Part shown: piece by piece, positions 33,958-42,375 of the stretch | Layout: each line of letters begins with the position of its first letter | Numbering within the stretch: position 1 is the first letter of the stretch | Origin: Paraburkholderia heleia NBRC 101817 | GTDB taxonomy: Bacteria > Pseudomonadota > Gammaproteobacteria > Burkholderiales > Burkholderiaceae | Length of the DNA stretch: 64,000 nucleotides | Direction of reading: 5' to 3' | Assembly: GCF_000739775.1 (NCBI RefSeq) | Contig: NZ_BBJH01000009.1 | Coordinates: 62,001 to 126,000, forward strand | Made by a program: the position numbers and the translations under genes | Notes under the pieces: model-generated | The model's database searches: none | The model's input: the letters and a program-made list of their open reading frames with translations, nothing else | What the model was told of the DNA's origin: nothing

Positions 33958-35519
33958 CAGAGATCGTGCCCCGCGTAATTCAGGTTGAACGACTTGTTGA
34001 TCAACGGGAAATCAGCAACGATGTTACCGATGATCGCGTGCTCGAGTGCGGGCCAGGCCTGCCACGACGGATCGCGGCAGTGGCAGCGCGAAACCACATC
34101 GCCCGCGTCGACCTCGAGTGCCACGAACACGTCGCCGCGCCATCCTTCCACCCAGCCCGTCCCGCGCGAAGGTGTGGTTGCCGGCTGCATGTCGACCGCA
34201 AGCGGTCCGGCTGGAAGGTTGACCATTAGCGCACGGATCAGGCGCAGGGACTCGTCTATTTCGGCGAAACGCACGGCAACGCGCGCGGCGACGTCGCCCC
34301 GCGAATCGCTTGCCGCCTTGACAGTCACTTCGTCATAGGGAGCCGGCTGCAAGGCCGCGCGCACATCGAATGGGTGGCCGCTGGCGCGGGCCGCCATGCC
34401 GCGCACGCCGAAATGCCCGGCAACATCGGCAGTCAGGCGGCCCGCGCCGGCAAACCGGTCCTGCAATCCCGACTGGTCCTCGTAGATCTTGCGCATGATG
34501 TCGACTTCACGCTCGATATGGTCGCACTGCCTGAGCAATGCCGTAACTGTCTCGGGGCGAATATCGACTACCACACCCCCCGGCACGATCCGGTCCATCA
34601 GATATCGATGCGCGAAGGCGTGGGCGTTCATGCGTATCCAGTCTTCCTTGAGTCGCGAGAACTGGGCGATTCCGAAGGCGAACCCCGCATCGTTGCCGAG
34701 CGCACCAAGATCGCCCAGATGATTGGCAACGCGCTCCCGTTCCAGCAGGAGGGCGCGTACGTACAGCGCGCGGTTCGGCACCGCGATACCGCATGCCTGC
34801 TCGAGCGCCATGCAGTAGGCCCACGAAAATGCAACGGTCGAGTCGCCCGCAATCCGGCCTGCGACCCGCTGGCCGCCGGACGCCGGGGTTCGTTCGAACA
34901 GCCGCTCGACACCCCGATGCGCATAGCCGAGACGCTCCTCGAGACGCAGCACCTTTTCCCCGACCACCGAGAAGCGGAAATGCCCCGGCTCGATGATGCC
35001 GGCGTGGATCGGCCCGACCGCGATTTCGTGAACGCCGTCTCCCGCGACCTGTACGAAGGGGTAATCCGCTTCCCTCGACTCAAATGCTTCGGTGCCGGTG
35101 GCCTGTTTTTGCAACGGGAAATAATCGGCCGGCCAGTTGCCGTGATTGAGCCACGGGCGAGTGTCTGACGCGCCGCGGGCCTGCAAGCCGGTGAGTTCGA
35201 AGATCGCGCGCTGCATGCGCGCCGCATACGGAAAAATGGCAGCAAGATCAGGGTAGCTCCCGCCGGGATGCGAGCCACGCTGCGTCGCAAGACGTGCCCA
35301 CAGTATCCCGTCTTCACATTCGTAGGCGGCGTTCGCCGAATCATGCCCTTCGAGCGCTTCGCTGCCCCACATCGCAATGAGCCGGCTGCTTTGCGAGCGC
35401 GCCTTGTGTGCGATTTCGAGCCACCGCGCTTCGTTGACGTCGGCGATGACAGCCGGAATCTGTCCCACGGCGTGGAACAGCCCGACCGCGCCTTCGATCT
35501 GTGCCGTGTCTAGCCGCAT
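33957..35519 (-). CDS. hyfG: HyfG/HycE-like large subunit lacking [NiFe] ligands
   Basis: A 520-aa fusion of a NuoC-like N-terminal part (about 1-130) and a NuoD/hydrogenase-large-subunit part. In active group-4 hydrogenases the first Ni-binding motif reads RVCGICG; here it is RIAGDST (residues 222-228), with Ala and Ser for both Cys. The C-terminal DPCxxC is replaced by DPSWQAWP, and the protein ends DFPLINKSFNLNYAGHDL. It therefore cannot hold a Ni-Fe centre and resembles Ehr-type complexes or NuoD. Redox partner unknown. Confidence 0.87.
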   Translation of the reverse strand: MRLDTAQIEGAVGLFHAVGQIPAVIADVNEARWLEIAHKARSQSSRLIAMWGSEALEGHDSANAAYECEDGILWARLATQRGSHPGGSYPDLAAIFPYAARMQRAIFELTGLQARGASDTRPWLNHGNWPADYFPLQKQATGTEAFESREADYPFVQVAGDGVHEIAVGPIHAGIIEPGHFRFSVVGEKVLRLEERLGYAHRGVERLFERTPASGGQRVAGRIAGDSTVAFSWAYCMALEQACGIAVPNRALYVRALLLERERVANHLGDLGALGNDAGFAFGIAQFSRLKEDWIRMNAHAFAHRYLMDRIVPGGVVVDIRPETVTALLRQCDHIEREVDIMRKIYEDQSGLQDRFAGAGRLTADVAGHFGVRGMAARASGHPFDVRAALQPAPYDEVTVKAASDSRGDVAARVAVRFAEIDESLRLIRALMVNLPAGPLAVDMQPATTPSRGTGWVEGWRGDVFVALEVDAGDVVSRCHCRDPSWQAWPALEHAIIGNIVADFPLINKSFNLNYAGHDL

Positions 35520-35522
35520 GCT

Positions 35523-36986
35523 TCAGCCCCCCAGCATCGTCGCGGCCTGGCGATACCACGTTGCCAGGTAAGGCGGTACATAAAGACCGAGCATCAGGCC
35601 GAGGCCCAGATGCACGAATACCGGCAGCAGCGCGGGGCGATGCTCGAGCGGTTTTGCCGTCGTCGTTCCACCGAACACCATCCGCTGCACGCGCGCGAAG
35701 ATTGCCGCAAATGCCACAGCGAGTCCGAGCAGCAGCAAGGGTGCCGTCCAGGGTAGCGTATTCATGGCGGTCGTCAGGATCAGGAACTCGCTTGCAAACA
35801 CGCCGAACGGAGGCAGACCGAGAATCGCGAGCGCGCCGAGCATCATCCCCCAGCCGACTGTCGGGCTGACCTGCCGCAGCCCGCGAATCCCCTCGATCGC
35901 CTGCGTGCCGGCCTTCTGCGCCGCATGGCCGACCGTGAAGAAGATCGCCGACTTGACGAGGGAATGGACGGTCATGTGGAGCAGCCCGGCGAACGTCGCG
36001 ATCGGGCCACCCAGTCCGAACGCGAAGGTGACCAGTCCCATGTGCTCGATCGAGGACCAGGAGAACAGCCGCTTGACGTCTTTCTGGCGGAACAGCGAGA
36101 ACGCGGCAATCAGCACCGACACGAGCCCGAATCCGACCAGCAACTGCCCCGGCAGGCCATTGCCCAGCGCGCCGTCGGCGAGCACCTTGCAGCGCAGCAC
36201 CGCGTACAGCGCGACGTTCAGCAGCAGCCCAGAAAGCACCGCCGAAATGGGCGTCGGGCCTTCGGCATGGGCGTCCGGCAACCAGCTATGCATGGGCACA
36301 AGACCGACTTTGGTGCCGTAGCCTACGAGCAGGAACACGAAGGCGATCGATACGATGCCGGGGTCGAGGTGCGTCCTCGCGGCGGCCAGGCTCGTCCAGA
36401 GCAGCGCATCGTCGCCGCTCAACTGCCGGCTCGCAGCGAGGTAAAGCAGGATCGTGCCGAACAATGCCTGCGCGATGCCGACGCCGCACAGGATGAAGTA
36501 CTTCCATGCGGCCTCGAGGCTCGCGGCTGTCCGGTAGACGCTGACGAGCAGCACGGTCGCGAGCGTGGCGGCTTCCATCGCGACCCACAGCACGCCGAGA
36601 TTGTTGGTCAGCAGCGCCAGCAGCATCGCGAACATGAAGAGCTGGTACATGCTGTGATAGAGCCGCGTGCGCTTTGCGGTCATGCGGCTGCGCGCCTCTT
36701 CGACCTGCATGTACGGCCGCGAAAACAGTGACGTCGTCCAGCCGACGAACGCGGTCAGCGCGACGAGGTACACGTTGAGCGGATCGACAAAAAATGTTCG
36801 TCCGAACGCAAACGACGGCCCTCGTTCGACGGTGCGCGCGGCGAGCACGAGTGTTGCCGCGAATGTCGCGAAGCTGAAGGCGACGTTCAGGCGACGCGCG
36901 ACATGGCTGGGTCGTGTGCCTGCCAGACAGGCGGCGGCCAGGAGCGGAATGCCGAGTACGGCGAGCACGACGTGGGCGTCACTCAT
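35523..36986 (-). CDS. hyfF: HyfF-like antiporter/NuoL-NuoM-type membrane subunit
   Basis: A 487-aa membrane protein with about 14 hydrophobic helices. Proton-channel landmarks include the Glu in VAMEAATLATVL, GYGTKVGLVPMHSWLPDAHAEGPTPISAVLSG with the key Lys and the broken-helix motif, and FSWSSIEHMGLVTFAFG. It overlaps HyfE by eight bases upstream and is four bases from HyfG. It is expected to move protons or sodium ions coupled to redox chemistry. Confidence 0.88.
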   Translation of the reverse strand: MSDAHVVLAVLGIPLLAAACLAGTRPSHVARRLNVAFSFATFAATLVLAARTVERGPSFAFGRTFFVDPLNVYLVALTAFVGWTTSLFSRPYMQVEEARSRMTAKRTRLYHSMYQLFMFAMLLALLTNNLGVLWVAMEAATLATVLLVSVYRTAASLEAAWKYFILCGVGIAQALFGTILLYLAASRQLSGDDALLWTSLAAARTHLDPGIVSIAFVFLLVGYGTKVGLVPMHSWLPDAHAEGPTPISAVLSGLLLNVALYAVLRCKVLADGALGNGLPGQLLVGFGLVSVLIAAFSLFRQKDVKRLFSWSSIEHMGLVTFAFGLGGPIATFAGLLHMTVHSLVKSAIFFTVGHAAQKAGTQAIEGIRGLRQVSPTVGWGMMLGALAILGLPPFGVFASEFLILTTAMNTLPWTAPLLLLGLAVAFAAIFARVQRMVFGGTTTAKPLEHRPALLPVFVHLGLGLMLGLYVPPYLATWYRQAATMLGG

Positions 36987-37638
36987 CCTTGAGTTTCTCG
37001 ATGTGATGGATGTCCAGGCTGTCGAACTGCTCCCGGATCTGGAACATGAACACGCCCAGAATCAGAAGCCCAACCAGCACGTCCAGCCCGATGCCGAGCT
37101 CCACGATCATCGGCATGCCGTTGGTCGCGGCCGTTGCCGCGAAGAACAGCCCGTTCTCCATCGACAGGAAGCCGATCACCTGGGGAATCGCCTTCGCGCG
37201 CGTGATCATCGCCATGAACGACAGCAACACGCACGCGAGCGCAATCCCGAGTGTTCCGTGCGCAACCGAGGTCGCGAGCTGGCTGATTGGCGAGGCGACA
37301 TTAAACGCAATGATCACCAGCACGATGCCAATGAGCATCGTCGTCGGAATGTTGATGAGCGGCTCGACATCGGTCTGGACGTCGAGCCTGCGCACGAGCC
37401 GGTACAGGATCCACGGAATCGCGCCGACCTTCAGCACGAGCGTCAGTCCGGCGGACACGTACAGGTGCGCATCTCCCGTCACCCATCCGAGGATCAGGTT
37501 CGCCAGCACGAGCGCGACACCCTGCAGCGTATAAAGGTGAATCAGCGAGAGAATGCGGCGCTGGCTCAGCATCGCGAACGACAACGCGAGCAGCACGGCC
37601 GCGAGGAAGTTGATGAGTTGCGTTGCGTAACCGTGCAT
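36979..37638 (-). CDS. hyfE: HyfE-like membrane subunit
   Basis: A 219-aa, six-helix membrane protein typical of hydrogenase-4 component E: AAVLLALSFAMLSQRRILSL at the start, and a NuoK-like C-terminal half GFLSMENGLFFAATAATNGMPMIVELGIGLDVLVG with the conserved membrane Glu residues. It abuts HyfC (37638/37639) and overlaps HyfF, in the order B-C-E-F as in hyf operons. Confidence 0.87.
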   Translation of the reverse strand: MHGYATQLINFLAAVLLALSFAMLSQRRILSLIHLYTLQGVALVLANLILGWVTGDAHLYVSAGLTLVLKVGAIPWILYRLVRRLDVQTDVEPLINIPTTMLIGIVLVIIAFNVASPISQLATSVAHGTLGIALACVLLSFMAMITRAKAIPQVIGFLSMENGLFFAATAATNGMPMIVELGIGLDVLVGLLILGVFMFQIREQFDSLDIHHIEKLKDE

Positions 37639-38589
37639 TCATGCCCCCAGCAGAATATGCACGAGCATGCCGATTACCGCGAGCAGGAAAGCGGTGGCGA
37701 GAAACTCCGGAACCCTGAAGATCCGCATCTTCGCGTTGGCGGTTTCGACTGCGGCAAGCGTTGCACCGCCCACCATCAGCTTGACGAAGAGCACGGGCAG
37801 CGCGAGCAGCAGCGCAAGCGGGTTGCCCGCGCCGGCGATGCCCCACGGTACGAACAGAGCCAGACCGATGCACGAGTACGCGAACAGCTTGAGGCTCGCC
37901 GCCCATTCCATCAGCGCGAGGTGCCGCCCCGAATATTCGAGGATCAGCGCCTCATGGATCATCGTCAGCTCGAGATGGGTGGCCGGATTGTCGACGGGCA
38001 GACGCGCGTTCTCGGCGAGTGAGACCAGCGTGAACGCAATCCCCGCGAAGGCCAGGCTCGGATAGATCGTGAGCTCGCCCCGACCGAGTGTCGCGACGAT
38101 GCTCGTGAGCAGTGTCGATTGCGTGATCAGCGAAGTCGAGAACAGGACCATCAGCAGCGCTGGCTCTGCGAGGAACCCGATCAGCATCTCGCGGCGGGCG
38201 CCGAGCGTGCCGAACGCGGTGCCGATGTCCATTGCGGCGAGCGACAACGCGGCTCGCGCGAGTGCGAACAGGCCGACGAGCGCGATCGCGTCCGCGGCGG
38301 GCGACAGCGGCAGTTCAGTCGACAGCGTCGGCACGATCGCACACGCAAGCGTCATTGCCGCCCAGACGACGTAGGGTGCGCCACGGAACACCGGACTTGC
38401 GGTATGCGCGACGACCGATTCCTTGTTGAACAGCTTGTGGAGCATCCGGTACGGCTGCCAGATGGACGGCGCGCGCCGGTTCTGCAGCCGCGCGCGGCAC
38501 TGGTTGATCCAGCCCGTGAGCAGGGGGGCGCCGGCAAGCGCCACAACGATCTCGAGGGCCTGCGAGATTACGCCGGACAGGCTCACCAT
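37639..38589 (-). CDS. hyfC: HyfC/NuoH-like membrane subunit
   Basis: A 316-aa protein starting at ATG 38587-38589, overlapping the HyfB stop by seven bases; the longer open frame on this strand is antisense-type extension. Family motifs are QPYRMLHKLFNKESVV, the quinone-cavity-like ENARLPVDNPATHLELTMIHEA and LEYSGRHLALMEWA. About eight helices. It links the soluble Fe-S/large subunits to the ion-pumping antiporter subunits. Confidence 0.88.
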   Translation of the reverse strand: MVSLSGVISQALEIVVALAGAPLLTGWINQCRARLQNRRAPSIWQPYRMLHKLFNKESVVAHTASPVFRGAPYVVWAAMTLACAIVPTLSTELPLSPAADAIALVGLFALARAALSLAAMDIGTAFGTLGARREMLIGFLAEPALLMVLFSTSLITQSTLLTSIVATLGRGELTIYPSLAFAGIAFTLVSLAENARLPVDNPATHLELTMIHEALILEYSGRHLALMEWAASLKLFAYSCIGLALFVPWGIAGAGNPLALLLALPVLFVKLMVGGATLAAVETANAKMRIFRVPEFLATAFLLAVIGMLVHILLGA

Positions 38590-40589
38590 CGTTTCACCAG
38601 CATCAGGAGCAGGATCAGTACCGCGAAGCTGTAGGTCAGGTACACGGCAATCTTGCCGGTCTGCAGCCGCCCGGCCCATTGCGCCACGCGTAGCGTGAGC
38701 GCCGCGATACGGTCGTAGACAATGGACCACGTGCGGTCGGTGACCGACACGCGGTAGACCGGTTGCGCATCGAACGGCGACGGCAACTGCCGCTCGACGC
38801 GCAGCAGCGGCGAGAAGATCTCGCGGATCGGCTGCCCGAACCCTTCGGCTGTGTCCTGCATGCGTGCCGTCGTGAACGGAAAGCCACAGCTCCAGGGTGC
38901 CGCGCGCCGCAGCCGGCCGTGATAGAAGCGCCGCACCAGGACCCAGGCGAGCGCGCAGCAGGCAACGAAGAACAGCATGAACACGGCGGGCATGTAGCTT
39001 GCCCGGGCAGTCGATACCGGCGCGAACAGCAGCCAGCCGTGATGGCTGGCGGCGACGCCGCTCCCGACAAGCGCACGCGTGACCGGGTCCAGTACCTTGA
39101 CGAACTGCACGGGCATCAGCCCGAGCAGCACGCCGGCCACGGCGAACCAGTAGAACGCGAGCCGCTCCCATGCATTCGCGTCGCGTGCGCGAGCCAGTTT
39201 CGCTTCCCTCGGCTGCCCGAGGAACACGATGCCAAAGAACTTGACCATCGTGTACCCGGCGAGCGCCGCCGACATCGCAACCAGCGCAGCCACGATCGGC
39301 ACCGTCATGGCGAGGACGGAATTCGGCAAGCCCGGCGCGAACAGGAAACTCTGCAGCAGGAGCCACTCCGCGACGAAGCCGCTCAGTGGCGGCAAGCCGG
39401 CGCTGGCCGCGACGCCGGCAAGGACGGCCCACGCGGTCCACGGCATGAAGCGGATCAGGCCGCCCAGCCTGCCGAGATTGCGCTCCCCGGTGGCATGCAG
39501 TACCGCGCCCGTACCCAGGAACAGCAGACTCTTGAAGGACGCGTGCGCAGCGATCTGGTAGAGCATCGCAGTCAGCGCCAGAGCCGACAGGTGCGGCATC
39601 CCGCATGCACGAAACAGCACCGCGAGCCCGAGTGCAGCGATCATCAGGCCAACGTTGTCGATCGACGAATACGCGAGCAGGCGCTTCATGTCCACCTGGA
39701 TCGTGCTGAACACCACGCCTAGCAGCGTCGTCCCGACGCCGAGCACGAGCAGCAGCACGCCCCACCACGCGATCTGTACGTGCAGCAGGTCGAACACGGT
39801 GCGCAGCATGCCGTACAGGCCGACTTTCAGCACGAATCCGCTCAGGAGTGCCGACACGGGCGAGGGCGCCGCCGGATGGGCATCAGGCAGCCAGACATGC
39901 AGCGGGAACACGCCCGCCTTGGCGCCGAATCCGGTCAGCGCAAGCAGGAAGGCGAGCGACGCCCAGAAGGCGTCGAGCGACTGCGCGCGCATGTTGGCGA
40001 ATGTGTAGTCTCCGGTGCGAGCCTGCAGTATGCCGAAGCACAGGAGCAGCGCGAGCGCACCGACGTGGGAAATCAGGAAATACTGGTAGGCGGCGCGACG
40101 GATCTCGCCGATGCGGTGGTTGGTCATCACGAGGAACGTCGCGGACAGCGTCAACGTTTCCCAGGCAACCATGAACACGTAGGCGTCGTCGGCGACCAGG
40201 ACAAGCGCGATGCTTGCGATGCACACGTGATATTCAAAACAGATGAGCCCAGGCGCGGTTCCTTCGCCCTTGCGGAAATAGCCGGCGGAAAAGGCGCCGA
40301 TTCCCGCGCTGACGACGCCGAGCACGAAGAGGAAATAGCCCGACAGCCGGTCGAGGCGCAGATGGAAGGGAAGACCGGGCAGGCCCACCGGCAGCACCAC
40401 GGTGGACGGTTCGGCGAAGACGCCGGCAAGACCTGCCGCTCCCAGCAGCAATCCAGCCAGCGCGCCCAGCGGAAACAGACCGTGTGCGACAAGCCGCGTG
40501 CGATGCAGAACCCCAAGGCCCAGCGCGCCGACCGTGAGCCAGACAGCCACGACCAGCAGGACGAAATGCACACCAGGCACGCTTGCCAT
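38583..40589 (-). CDS. hyfB: HyfB-like antiporter-type membrane subunit (first gene of operon)
   Basis: Taken as 668 aa from ATG 40587-40589, preceded by GGAG at nine bases and giving the length of E. coli HyfB (672); upstream starts at 40628 and 40664 lack a ribosome site. Sixteen or so helices; channel residues in VAWETLTLSATFLV and GFGAKAGVFPLHVWLPDAHP followed by SPVSALLSG, with TIQVDMKRLLAYSSIDNVG. It opens the leftward operon B-C-E-F-G-I. HyfA, HyfD and HyfH equivalents are absent. Confidence 0.88.
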   Translation of the reverse strand: MASVPGVHFVLLVVAVWLTVGALGLGVLHRTRLVAHGLFPLGALAGLLLGAAGLAGVFAEPSTVVLPVGLPGLPFHLRLDRLSGYFLFVLGVVSAGIGAFSAGYFRKGEGTAPGLICFEYHVCIASIALVLVADDAYVFMVAWETLTLSATFLVMTNHRIGEIRRAAYQYFLISHVGALALLLCFGILQARTGDYTFANMRAQSLDAFWASLAFLLALTGFGAKAGVFPLHVWLPDAHPAAPSPVSALLSGFVLKVGLYGMLRTVFDLLHVQIAWWGVLLLVLGVGTTLLGVVFSTIQVDMKRLLAYSSIDNVGLMIAALGLAVLFRACGMPHLSALALTAMLYQIAAHASFKSLLFLGTGAVLHATGERNLGRLGGLIRFMPWTAWAVLAGVAASAGLPPLSGFVAEWLLLQSFLFAPGLPNSVLAMTVPIVAALVAMSAALAGYTMVKFFGIVFLGQPREAKLARARDANAWERLAFYWFAVAGVLLGLMPVQFVKVLDPVTRALVGSGVAASHHGWLLFAPVSTARASYMPAVFMLFFVACCALAWVLVRRFYHGRLRRAAPWSCGFPFTTARMQDTAEGFGQPIREIFSPLLRVERQLPSPFDAQPVYRVSVTDRTWSIVYDRIAALTLRVAQWAGRLQTGKIAVYLTYSFAVLILLLMLVKRW

Positions 40590-40698
40590 CCGGAATGTCT
40601 CCAGTGCGCTCGGATTGGACGGGGGCATGGACCGGGCCCGGCACACCGGGTCGGTCTTGCGCATAATATTACATCGAAAGTTGAATGTGACTGGCAGA

Positions 40699-40721
40699 GT
40701 ATGATAATGACGTTATCATGC
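40699..40721. promoter_or_regulatory. Operator candidate 1, upstream of the Hyf-like operon
   Basis: GTATGATAA (40699-40707), 5-base spacer, TTATCATGC (40713-40721): 9-bp arms with one mismatch. It sits 110 bases upstream of the HyfB start and shares arms and spacing with operator candidate 2 beside the ribbon-helix-helix gene. The arms resemble half-sites used by RHH proteins. Binding is inferred. Confidence 0.6.
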
Positions 40722-40848
40722 AAGCCACATGAGGCAACAAAAGTGGGGACTTCCGGTGGGACGTTGACAGGCGCCGTCGGGTTCGGGGGCGTGGATTGCG
40801 TGTCGACCTCGCCGGTCGCCATTCCTGCGTGAATCGCTGGCACGGCCA

Positions 40849-40889
40849 TTGGATTTGAGGGCGAGTGTATTATAATCCTATTATCATAC
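40849..40889 (+). promoter_or_regulatory. Promoter with overlapping operator candidate 2, RHH gene
   Basis: A -35-like TTGGAT (40849-40854) and a consensus -10 TATAAT (40871-40876) are 16 bases apart, 31 bases before the ATG at 40908. The -10 lies inside a second inverted repeat, GTATTATAA (40867-40875), 5-base spacer, TTATCATAC (40881-40889), matching candidate 1. Repressor binding would block the promoter, the standard layout for autorepression. No Shine-Dalgarno precedes the ATG. Confidence 0.62.
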
Positions 40890-40907
40890 TTGTCTTTCCT
40901 GCTCCCA

Positions 40908-41105
40908 ATGGAAACGAAAACCGCGCGCCTGACTATCCTGATCGATCCCGCCAAGAAGGAGGCATTGGAGAAGCTCTGTGCCGCGCAGGATCTGACGCCA
41001 TCGCAGGTTGTCCGGCAGTTGATCCGTGAATATCTCGAACGTCATGGCGTGACCTACAAGACGAAGAGCGCGCTCGGAAAGCGGGTCGGGCGCAGTGCCG
41101 ACTGA
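40908..41105 (+). CDS. Ribbon-helix-helix (CopG-like) DNA-binding protein
   Basis: A 65-aa protein, start at METKTARLTILIDP (40908), ignoring six upstream residues. Residues 5-13 form the DNA-contacting strand, followed by two helices (AKKEALEKLCAAQ and TPSQVVRQLIREYLERHG) and a basic tail. It has no NikR-type metal-sensing domain. Lying divergent from the Hyf-like operon with matching inverted repeats at 40699 and 40867, it is likely the local regulator. No adjacent toxin gene, so an antitoxin role is unlikely. Confidence 0.82.
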   Translation: METKTARLTILIDPAKKEALEKLCAAQDLTPSQVVRQLIREYLERHGVTYKTKSALGKRVGRSAD

Positions 41106-41153
41106 AGCTGACTAACTGAGGTTGACTGAGGTTGACTGAGCCTGCGGGCAGGA

Positions 41154-41990
41154 TCAGGTGCCTTGCTCCCAATGTGCGTGACCGTTTTCGCGCCAGATCA
41201 ACCGCTTCGGGTCGAGGCTCATGCCGCTCTTCAGGCGTCTGGCAATTGAGGGCAGCCTCAGGTCGTCCGCCCACGCATACGAGAAGGCGCGATCCAGCAG
41301 GACGCGCGAAGACGGCAGGCGGCCTCTGCCTTTCCAGGCGAAAACGACGAAATTGCTGTCGTCCGCGCATCGGACCATCGTGTACGAGGAGCCGAACACG
41401 GCGTTCAGCCGTTCGACGTAAAGGTCCAGCGCCGGCTCGTCATCGGTAAAGTTGATCGCAAGAACCCCCGTCTTCGTCAGCCGTTCGCGGCACGCAGAGA
41501 AAAATGCAATATCCGTGCACTGGCTTGCGATCCCGTTCGACGCGTAGGCGTCGACCAGGATAACGTCTGCTGCAACGCTCTCGTTGCGGATGTAGTCCGC
41601 ACCATCGGCGCACAGCACCCTGAAGCGTGCGTCGTCGGCAGGAATCCTGAACACATCGCGCAGGGCAATGACTTCGGGATCGATCTCGACCGCGGTGATC
41701 TCCACTTCAGGCAGGTGCCGATAACAGTACTTTGCCAGCGAGCCCCCGCCTAGCCCGATCATGCAGATGTGCTGGGGAGCCGGCTGCAGCAGCAGGAATC
41801 CCATCATCGTGCGCGTATAGCCGAGCGCGAGCCTGTCCGGCGCACGAAGCGACATGCAACTCTGGGTGGCAAAGTGATCGAAGTGCAGGGACACTGCGTG
41901 CTGCGTTTCCAGCACAAATGGTCGCCCGTCATTTAATGGCGTAGAGAGGAACTCGACGAATGCGTCACAGGATGTCTGGTCGCCGTCCAT
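41154..41990 (-). CDS. Spermidine-synthase-like (aminopropyltransferase fold) protein
   Basis: A 278-aa Rossmann-fold protein of the polyamine aminopropyltransferase family. MIGLGGGSLAKYCYRHLPEVEITAVEIDPEVI is the nucleotide-binding core and VILVDAYASNGI corresponds to the active-site Asp region; FATQSCMSL is the N-terminal beta-strand typical of the group. It lacks several polyamine-binding residues, so it may methylate or transfer to another substrate. It converges on the RHH gene, 48 bases apart. Family confident, substrate not. Confidence 0.8.
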   Translation of the reverse strand: MDGDQTSCDAFVEFLSTPLNDGRPFVLETQHAVSLHFDHFATQSCMSLRAPDRLALGYTRTMMGFLLLQPAPQHICMIGLGGGSLAKYCYRHLPEVEITAVEIDPEVIALRDVFRIPADDARFRVLCADGADYIRNESVAADVILVDAYASNGIASQCTDIAFFSACRERLTKTGVLAINFTDDEPALDLYVERLNAVFGSSYTMVRCADDSNFVVFAWKGRGRLPSSRVLLDRAFSYAWADDLRLPSIARRLKSGMSLDPKRLIWRENGHAHWEQGT

Positions 41991-42062
41991 TCTCGATATA
42001 TCCAGGTAGTCAAACGAGTGCGTGAAACACTGCCGCGTTTCGCGTGGGTGCCGTGCTACAGG

Positions 42063-42194
42063 TCACGCCTTCTTCAGAATGTCGCTGCGCGCGGACTCCG
42101 ACCATGCGTGACCGCAGTCCGCGCACACATACCGTGCTCCGTCCGGGTACGTGTTCTCCATCGAGCATTGCGGGCATGCGGAGGCGGCGTTCAT
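42063..42194 (-). CDS. Stand-alone PhnA-type zinc-ribbon protein, 43 aa
   Basis: ATG 42192-42194 with AAGGGA eight bases upstream; TGA at 42063-42065. The protein is a complete four-Cys zinc ribbon, ACPQCSMENTYPDGARYVC then ADCGHAW, with Cys7, Cys10, Cys24 and Cys27 matching the N-terminal domain of PhnA/YjdM (about 110 aa). The C-terminal PhnA domain is absent and not found downstream. The gene lies between the aminopropyltransferase-like gene and a divergent unknown gene. Either a genuine mini-protein or a truncated phnA. Confidence 0.7.
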   Translation of the reverse strand: MNAASACPQCSMENTYPDGARYVCADCGHAWSESARSDILKKA

Positions 42195-42280
42195 TGCGGA
42201 TTCCCTTGAAACAGTGTCGGGTCAGTCAGGAAAAATAGGGCATACCTCGCCAGGGGGCGATCATCTGAAGATGTACATGC

Positions 42281-42326
42281 CATTATAATGTAAGACACAT
42301 AAAATTACTTCCGTATTATAATGATG
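42281..42326. promoter_or_regulatory. AT-rich direct repeats related to the RHH half-site
   Basis: ATTATAATG occurs at 42282-42290 and 42315-42323, 33 bases apart (about three helical turns); the first is within the palindrome CATTATAATG and the second is in GTATTATAATGATG, whose first nine bases equal the left arm of operator candidate 2. They sit between the zinc-ribbon gene (leftward) and the gene at 42376 (rightward). Shared control by the RHH protein is possible. Confidence 0.45.
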
Positions 42327-42375
42327 TTCGCCGCCCTTCAGCGAACTTGCGGGCGGATTCGCTGAGGATGTCGTC

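Noticed and set aside
40908-41105. RHH protein as antitoxin of a toxin-antitoxin pair
   Set aside because: No toxin-like gene (RelE, PIN or similar) overlaps or follows; the next gene is convergent and encodes an aminopropyltransferase-like protein.
40908-41105. NikR nickel regulator for a hydrogenase locus
   Set aside because: The protein ends after the RHH domain and lacks the C-terminal nickel-binding domain, and the neighbouring large subunit lacks Ni ligands.
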